NCBI GenBank assembly: GCA_030046135.1
Contig: JASIEC010000092.1
Span: forward strand, 1-5,699
Reading direction: 5' to 3'
DNA from: Thermoplasmata archaeon
GTDB taxonomy: Archaea > Thermoplasmatota > Thermoplasmata > Lutacidiplasmatales > UBA184
Length of the DNA: 5,699 nt
Under the pieces are notes generated by a model. That model was not told the DNA's origin. It did not search any database and saw nothing but the letters and a program-made list of their open reading frames with translations. Position numbers and translations under genes: made by a program. Positions 1 through 3,615 of this stretch are shown piece after piece (position 1 is the stretch's first letter; every line of letters starts with the position of its first letter).

Positions 1-408
1 AAGAAGGACAAGATCCCGCCCCTCTTCCTCGTCATCGAGGAGGCGCACAACTTCGCGCCGCAGCAGGGGACCGCCACCTCCTCGAGGATCCTGAAGAACA
101 TCGCGAGCGAGGGCCGGAAGTTCGGGCTCGGCCTGTGCGTCGTGACGCAGCGGGCGGCCCGGATCGACAAGAGCGTCCTCTCGCAGTGCACGACCCAACT
201 GATCCTCCAGGTGACGAACCCGCTCGACCTGCGGGCGATCGCCCAGTCGATCGAGGGGCTCACGGACGGGATGACCGATATGATCCAGTCGCTCCCGGTC
301 GGGACCGCGCTCGTCACCGGGGGCGGCTACCACACCCCGCTGTTCTGCGAGGTCCGCCCCCGGGCGACCCGCCACGGCGGCGAGAGCGTGCCGATCATCG
401 CCGCGTAG
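1..408 (+). CDS. herA: HerA-type DNA helicase/translocase, C-terminal part (5' end outside window)
   Basis: This is the last 135 codons of a frame already open at base 1, ending in TAG at 406-408. It belongs to the HerA/FtsK-type P-loop ATPases, hexameric DNA translocases that in archaea work with the nuclease NurA and with Mre11-Rad50 in resecting DNA double-strand breaks. Visible motifs are a Walker B strand (residues 8-20 of the fragment, LFLVIEEAHNFAP, acidic pair E13/E14), a probable arginine-finger region (SEGRKFG, R39), a polar sensor strand ending in TQR (residues 49-51), and the block SQCTTQLILQVTNP (61-74) followed by a C-terminal portion including SLPVGTALVTGG. The Walker A motif and the N-terminal HAS-barrel must lie upstream of the window. 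One small oddity is that the proline usually seen after TQR is alanine here (TQRAAR). The gene converges with the aminopeptidase gene. Family assignment is firm; the link to NurA/Mre11/Rad50 is family knowledge, since none of those genes is in view. Confidence 0.93.
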   Translation, partial: KKDKIPPLFLVIEEAHNFAPQQGTATSSRILKNIASEGRKFGLGLCVVTQRAARIDKSVLSQCTTQLILQVTNPLDLRAIAQSIEGLTDGMTDMIQSLPVGTALVTGGGYHTPLFCEVRPRATRHGGESVPIIAA

Positions 409-413
409 GCCGA

Positions 414-435
414 CCGGGGCGGGCGGGGGCCCCGG
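414..435. other. GC-only inverted repeat between convergent genes
   Basis: CCGGGGC at 414-420 is the exact reverse complement of GCCCCGG at 429-435, giving a 7-bp all-GC stem with an 8-nt loop. It fills most of the 39-bp spacer between the herA stop (406-408) and the aminopeptidase stop (448-450), so it would form near the 3' end of both transcripts. No T-tract follows on either strand, so it does not look like a standard archaeal or bacterial intrinsic terminator. It might still stabilise 3' ends or slow polymerase. The same bases on the plus strand also fit a G-quadruplex pattern at 416-437. In DNA this GC-rich, chance occurrence cannot be excluded. Confidence 0.35.
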
Positions 436-447
436 GGCGACCCCCTC

Positions 448-2076
448 CTAGCGCCGGGCGTAGTCGAGCAGGAACCGGGTGAGGAGGCGCACGCCGAAGG
501 CGGTCGCCCCGATGTTCTGGTACGCCGGCTGGTACTTGCGCGTCGTGACCGTCGTGTAGGCGGGCCCGGCGATATCGAGGTGGGCCCACGGTGTCGAGCC
601 GACGAACTTCTCGAGGAACGCGGAGGCGGTGAGCATCCCGGCGACCGTGATCTCGGTCGAGTTCCGGACGTCGCCCACGTCGCTCCGTACGAGCTCGCGG
701 TGGTAGTCGGAGAGCGGCATCCTCCAGACCGGCTCGCCCGTCGCCCGGGAGGCGGCGAGGAGCCGGGCGGCGAGACGCTCGTCGGTGGAGACGAGCCCCG
801 CGGTGTCGTCACCGAGGGCGATCACCTCGGCCCCGGTGAGGGTCGCGACGTCGACGAGAGCGTCCGGCGTCCGCTCCTGGACGACCCACCCGAGGCCGTC
901 CGCGAGGACGACCCGGCCCTCGGCGTCGGTGTTCAGGACCTCGATCGTCGTGCCGTTGAACGTCCGGACGAGGTCCCCGGGCCGGTAGGAGGAGCCGCTC
1001 GGGAGGTTCTCCGCGCAGCAGAGGACCCCCACGACGTGCGCGGGGACGCGGAGCGCGGCGCAGGCGCGCAGGACCCCGAGGACGGCGATCGCCCCGGATT
1101 TGTCGAACTTCATGTGCGACATCTGGGGGGCCGGCTTGATCGAGATCCCGCCCGAGTCGAACGTGATCCCCTTCCCCACGAGGGCGATCGTGGGCCGCTT
1201 GCCCTTCGAGGGGCCGGGGTAGTCGAGGACGATCATCCGCGGCGGGTGCGACGAGCCCGAGCCGACCGCGAGGATCCCCCCGCAGTGGAGTCGGGCGAGC
1301 GCCTCCTCGTCGAACACCTCGATCCCGAGCCCGGCGTCCTTCGCGAGGGCCCGGGCCTCGGCCGCGATCCGCTCGGGGGTCGCCGCGTTGGCCGGGAGGT
1401 TCGCGATCTCCCGCGCCCACGTGACGCTGTCCAGGACCTGGAGCTCCTCGCCGAACGCCCGCTGGACGGCCGCCGAGCGCCGAGCCAGCTCCGGCCCCAG
1501 GTGGACCGTCAATTGGGCGACCCCGGGCTCGACCTCCCGACGGAACGCGGTGAACTCGTACGCGCCGAGCACGGCGCCGTCCGCGAGCGCCCGGGCCGCC
1601 GCGACCGGGTCGACGCGGCCCGAGACGAACGACGGGAGGCGGAAGGCAACGGAGGGGGCGCCTCGGCCCCGGAGGGCCTTCACAGCCTCCGCGGCGGCTC
1701 GGCGAGCTGCCTCGGCCGAGTATTTCGCGGCCGGGCCCAGGCCAACCAGGAGGAGACGGGCCGTGCCTCCCGGGCGGTGGAACGTCGTGATCTCCCGCCG
1801 CTTCCCCCGGATCTCCCGGCGGTCCCAGGCGGCCCGGACGGCGCCTCCGGCCGCCCGGTCCTCCGCGGCGAGCCGCGGCGGGAGCGGGGTCGGGCCCTCG
1901 GGCCGCTCGAACAGCCCCGCGACGACGACGTCCGACGAGCCGTCGAGGGCGTCGCGCCGCTCGAGGCGGGCGACGAGCTTCGAGACCGGACTAGAACGAC
2001 GGTCGGTACTTCTGTCGGTCGATGCGGATTCCGGCGGGGGTGATGCAGACGAGGTTCTTCGCGATCCCTGCGACAT
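448..2076 (-). CDS. pepA: Leucyl aminopeptidase, peptidase family M17
   Basis: This encodes a cytosolic two-metal aminopeptidase that removes N-terminal residues from peptides; the family is hexameric. Numbered from the ATG at 2076 (542 aa), every active-site residue of E. coli PepA is present at the same spacing: K302, D307, D325, D384 and E386 as metal ligands and K314 and R388 as catalytic residues. Signatures are VGKGITFDSGG (300-310) and NTDAEGRVVL (382-391), and the C-terminal block WAHLDIAGPA (497-506) is also typical. Residues about 33-200 match the N-terminal domain. The frame ends in TAG at 448-450. The start is uncertain: homology begins near residue 33, just after the sepF stop, but no ATG, GTG or TTG occurs there in frame. 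The only candidate is the ATG at 2076, 86 bp inside sepF, giving a Ser/Arg/Pro-rich 30-residue extension. The gene is last in the minus-strand cluster and probably depends on upstream transcription. M17 enzymes are less universal in archaea than the neighbouring genes, so acquisition by transfer is possible but unproven. Confidence 0.93.
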   Translation of the reverse strand: MSQGSRRTSSASPPPESASTDRSTDRRSSPVSKLVARLERRDALDGSSDVVVAGLFERPEGPTPLPPRLAAEDRAAGGAVRAAWDRREIRGKRREITTFHRPGGTARLLLVGLGPAAKYSAEAARRAAAEAVKALRGRGAPSVAFRLPSFVSGRVDPVAAARALADGAVLGAYEFTAFRREVEPGVAQLTVHLGPELARRSAAVQRAFGEELQVLDSVTWAREIANLPANAATPERIAAEARALAKDAGLGIEVFDEEALARLHCGGILAVGSGSSHPPRMIVLDYPGPSKGKRPTIALVGKGITFDSGGISIKPAPQMSHMKFDKSGAIAVLGVLRACAALRVPAHVVGVLCCAENLPSGSSYRPGDLVRTFNGTTIEVLNTDAEGRVVLADGLGWVVQERTPDALVDVATLTGAEVIALGDDTAGLVSTDERLAARLLAASRATGEPVWRMPLSDYHRELVRSDVGDVRNSTEITVAGMLTASAFLEKFVGSTPWAHLDIAGPAYTTVTTRKYQPAYQNIGATAFGVRLLTRFLLDYARR

Positions 2077-2371
2077 CGCCCCCCGTATCCTTGGCGATGT
2101 TCTTGAGGTCGATGCTCATGCGCTTCATCGCCACCTGGTCGTTCGAGATCGACGTCACGTCCAGCAGAACGACGTCCCCCGAGTAGGCGAACTTCGAGAC
2201 CTCGTGAAGGTCCTCGAACCGGATGATCTCGGCGAGGCGCACGGCCCCGCGGGCCCCGGCGAGCGCTCCCGCCTCGTCCTCGAACTGCATCGCGCCCAGG
2301 TCCAGGAACGACCCCTCTTCCAGCGTCTCGGTCCCGTGGTGCCGGCGGAGAATCCCGCTCTTCTTCATCAT
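1991..2371 (-). CDS. sepF: SepF, archaeal cell division protein (FtsZ membrane anchor)
   Basis: This 126-residue protein belongs to the SepF (DUF552) family, which tethers FtsZ to the membrane at the division site and is the main FtsZ anchor in archaea. The SepF fold covers about residues 44-117: IIRFEDLHEVSKFAYSGDVV, then LLDVTSISNDQV, a helix (KRMSIDLKNIAKDT), and the GGDVAGIAKNLVCITPAGIRI turn and strand with the conserved glycines that form the dimer interface in bacterial SepF. The N-terminus (MMKKSGILRR) is short and basic, compatible with membrane targeting, and is joined by an acidic linker (TETLEEGSFLDLG). The ATG at 2371 is chosen because it overlaps the NMD3 stop as ATGA and has GAGG at 2381-2384, 9 nt upstream; the second ATG at 2368 is equally possible. 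The frame stays open upstream to 2680, but that part is a shadow of the NMD3 gene. It ends in TAG at 1991-1993. No ftsZ gene is visible in the window. Confidence 0.9.
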   Translation of the reverse strand: MMKKSGILRRHHGTETLEEGSFLDLGAMQFEDEAGALAGARGAVRLAEIIRFEDLHEVSKFAYSGDVVLLDVTSISNDQVAMKRMSIDLKNIAKDTGGDVAGIAKNLVCITPAGIRIDRQKYRPSF

Positions 2372-3207
2372 CGGCTCGTGCCTCGCTTCCCGGGGCGGGA
2401 GAGCGGGGGAGCGCTTCTTAAGGGTATTGTTCCAGACGGCGCGCCGGACGCCCCGGCGTCGTCCGGCGCCGTCGCCCCGGGCCCCGGGAACCGCACGCAG
2501 ACGGTCACCCGGTAGAGGTCTCGCCCGTCCTTGCGGCCGACGAGGCTCGCCGACTCCTTCGTCGTCGCGCCGAACCGCTGCTTCGCGAGCCGCCCCAGGG
2601 AGCGGGCGGGGATCGTCTCCAGGAGGTAGCAGTCCCACCCCTCGGGCCTCTCCTCGCGCCAGGAGATCGCCTTGCGCCACTCGGCGGGCGCCTCCTTAAG
2701 CACCTCCGACCAGAGGGCGTCGAGCCGGGCCCGGAGCTGGGGGGGCTTCTCGCGGCGACCGTCGGCCGGCCCCCGGAGCTGGACGACCGCCGTGTAGTAG
2801 CGCCCGCTGCGGCGGCTGCACTCGGGACAGCTCATCGAGACGGTCCGCACCGAGAACCGGAGGTCGAGCTCTCGCTCCGTGCCCCGGAACCGGACCGTCG
2901 CGTGGCCGAGGAGCTCCCGGACCGTGCCGGTCGAGGAGACCTCCTCCCAGCGGACGGAGCGGACCCCGGCCTCGGGGTGGACCCGAAGGAACGGCGCGAG
3001 ATCGTCGACGGTCGGGACCGACGGGCTCCCGGCGCGCTCCCAGTGCGCCCCGGAGCGGCGGGCGCCGCACCCGGGGCAGACGACGATCTCCGCCCGTTCG
3101 GGGAGCGAGACGAGCACGGTCCGGTCCGCCGCGCACTCCGGGCAGAGGCCGTCGGTGAGCGATCGGCCGGTGCGGCCGCAGACGACGCAGAACTCTTCGC
3201 CCGGCAT
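2368..3207 (-). CDS. nmd3: NMD3-like protein, large ribosomal subunit biogenesis factor
   Basis: This 279-residue protein resembles archaeal NMD3. In eukaryotes NMD3 binds the pre-60S subunit and serves as export adaptor; the archaeal form is thought to act in large-subunit maturation without the export role. The N-terminus carries paired CxxC knuckles, C7/C10, C22/C25, C44/C47 and C127/C130, enough for two zinc sites and typical of the family. Later family-like segments are SGRYYTAVVQLRG (134-146), the aromatic block WDCYLLETIPARSLGRLAKQRFGA (191-214 region), and the strand pair SLVGRKDGRDLYRVTVCVRFP (221-241). From about residue 242 to the end the protein is a Gly/Ala/Pro/Ser-rich, then basic, low-complexity tail. 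The ATG at 3207 is the natural start because the first CxxC begins at residue 7; the Shine-Dalgarno is weak (GGGGT). It begins 16 bp after the DUF424 stop and its TGA overlaps the sepF start. The archaeal NMD3 call is by motif pattern and is fairly confident. Confidence 0.85.
   Translation of the reverse strand: MPGEEFCVVCGRTGRSLTDGLCPECAADRTVLVSLPERAEIVVCPGCGARRSGAHWERAGSPSVPTVDDLAPFLRVHPEAGVRSVRWEEVSSTGTVRELLGHATVRFRGTERELDLRFSVRTVSMSCPECSRRSGRYYTAVVQLRGPADGRREKPPQLRARLDALWSEVLKEAPAEWRKAISWREERPEGWDCYLLETIPARSLGRLAKQRFGATTKESASLVGRKDGRDLYRVTVCVRFPGPGATAPDDAGASGAPSGTIPLRSAPPLSRPGKRGTSR
2381..2384 (-). promoter_or_regulatory. Shine-Dalgarno-like site for sepF
   Basis: On the minus strand GAGG is followed by 9 nt and then the tandem ATGATG of sepF. 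It lies inside the last codons of the NMD3 gene. The site supports a start at 2371 rather than any codon further upstream in the same open frame. Confidence 0.45.
2415..2430 (-). promoter_or_regulatory. Possible internal TATA-like promoter for sepF
   Basis: On the minus strand the sequence reads ACAATACCCTTAAGAA, an AT-rich patch in otherwise very GC-rich DNA. It lies about 45-55 bp before the sepF ATG, so an initiation point about 25 bp downstream would give a leader of roughly 20-25 nt carrying the GAGG site. It sits inside codons for the low-complexity tail of the NMD3-like protein, where coding constraint is probably weak. The match to an archaeal TATA box is loose and no start site is known. 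Confidence 0.3.
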
Positions 3208-3223
3208 CGTGAGGACCCCGATC

Positions 3224-3544
3224 CTAGCCCGGCACGGCGAAGATCTCGGCGTGCGGGACGCCGCCCAGCGTCCCGGTCCCCTCCGGGGCGACGAACCCCC
3301 CCTCGGCCGCGATCTCGAGGACCCGGGCCCCGAGGAGGTTCGCGACGGTGGCCCGCTGGAGCGCCCAGAGGAGCTCCTCGCGCGAGACGGCCCGCTCCCC
3401 GTAGAACTGCCTCGAGATGTGCACCGTCCCCCCGGTGGCCCCGATCGGGAGGTCCCGGCCGACGAGCTCCGCGTCGCAGGCGGCGACGACGACCTCGGCC
3501 CGGACCCGGTGGACCCGCATCACGAACCCGTCCGGTACGGCCAC
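3224..3544 (-). CDS. DUF424 family protein, archaeal, function unknown
   Basis: This 106-residue protein matches the archaeal DUF424 family: a short N-terminal strand region (MRVHRVRAEVVVAACDAELVGR, from residue 9), HISRQFYGE (42-50), a helix with ATVANLLGARVLEIAAEGG (65-83), and the hallmark GGVPHAEIF near the C-terminus (94-102). There is no signal peptide or membrane segment, so it should be cytosolic. The function is unknown. Its position directly before the NMD3-like gene, 16 bp apart, suggests a translation or ribosome-related role, but that is inference. The start chosen is GTG at 3544, preceded by a strong purine-rich Shine-Dalgarno. The ATG at 3520 (residue 9) would give a length closer to typical family members but has a poorer ribosome binding site. 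The stop is TAG at 3224-3226. It is probably the first gene of the DUF424-NMD3-sepF-pepA unit. Confidence 0.88.
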   Translation of the reverse strand: MAVPDGFVMRVHRVRAEVVVAACDAELVGRDLPIGATGGTVHISRQFYGERAVSREELLWALQRATVANLLGARVLEIAAEGGFVAPEGTGTLGGVPHAEIFAVPG

Positions 3545-3548
3545 GGCG

Positions 3549-3559
3549 ACCTCTCCTCC
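3549..3559 (-). promoter_or_regulatory. Strong Shine-Dalgarno region deciding the DUF424 start
   Basis: The minus strand reads GGAGGAGAGGT followed by 5 nt (CGCC plus one adjoining base range) before the GTG at 3544. It contains two overlapping anti-Shine-Dalgarno matches, GGAGG and GAGGT. This is the best ribosome binding site in the window and favours the GTG at 3544 over the ATG at 3520. Confidence 0.6.
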
Positions 3560-3575
3560 CTAGGGGCCGCGGGGG

Positions 3576-3584
3576 AAATATAGA
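3576..3584 (-). promoter_or_regulatory. TATA box, putative promoter of the DUF424-NMD3-sepF-pepA unit
   Basis: The minus strand reads TCTATATTT in the 71-bp spacer between the mcm stop and the DUF424 start. It is the clearest AT-rich element in the window, surrounded by G/C runs. Its centre is about 36 bp before the GTG at 3544. With the usual archaeal spacing of about 25 bp to the start site, the transcript would have a short leader of around 10 nt, which would cut into the Shine-Dalgarno; initiation slightly nearer the box would keep it whole. No clear terminator separates mcm from this promoter, so read-through from mcm is also possible. Confidence 0.5.
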
Positions 3585-3615
3585 GTGAGGCGCGGGCCCG
3601 ACCGGGGGGATCGCC

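Noticed and set aside
580..2043. 487-codon open frame on the plus strand, antisense to the aminopeptidase gene
   Set aside because: It is Arg/Asp/Gly/Pro-rich with no recognisable motif, and it is the mirror of a gene with a complete M17 active site. Long antisense frames are expected at this GC content.
1388..2515. 375-codon plus-strand frame across pepA, sepF and the end of NMD3
   Set aside because: It runs antisense through three recognised genes with low-complexity Arg/Ala/Ser composition and no family features.
1991..2680. Longer 229-residue version of SepF starting at 2680
   Set aside because: The first ~100 residues are an out-of-frame reading of the NMD3 gene. The SepF domain starts well after the ATG at 2371, which has a Shine-Dalgarno and the ATGA overlap.
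2879..3588. Two overlapping plus-strand frames antisense to NMD3 and DUF424
   Set aside because: Composition is Arg/Pro/Gly-rich with no motif; the minus-strand genes explain the region.
3585..3615. Possible terminator after mcm
   Set aside because: There is only a short palindrome (CGGGCCCG at 3593-3600) without a T-tract; too weak in DNA of this composition.
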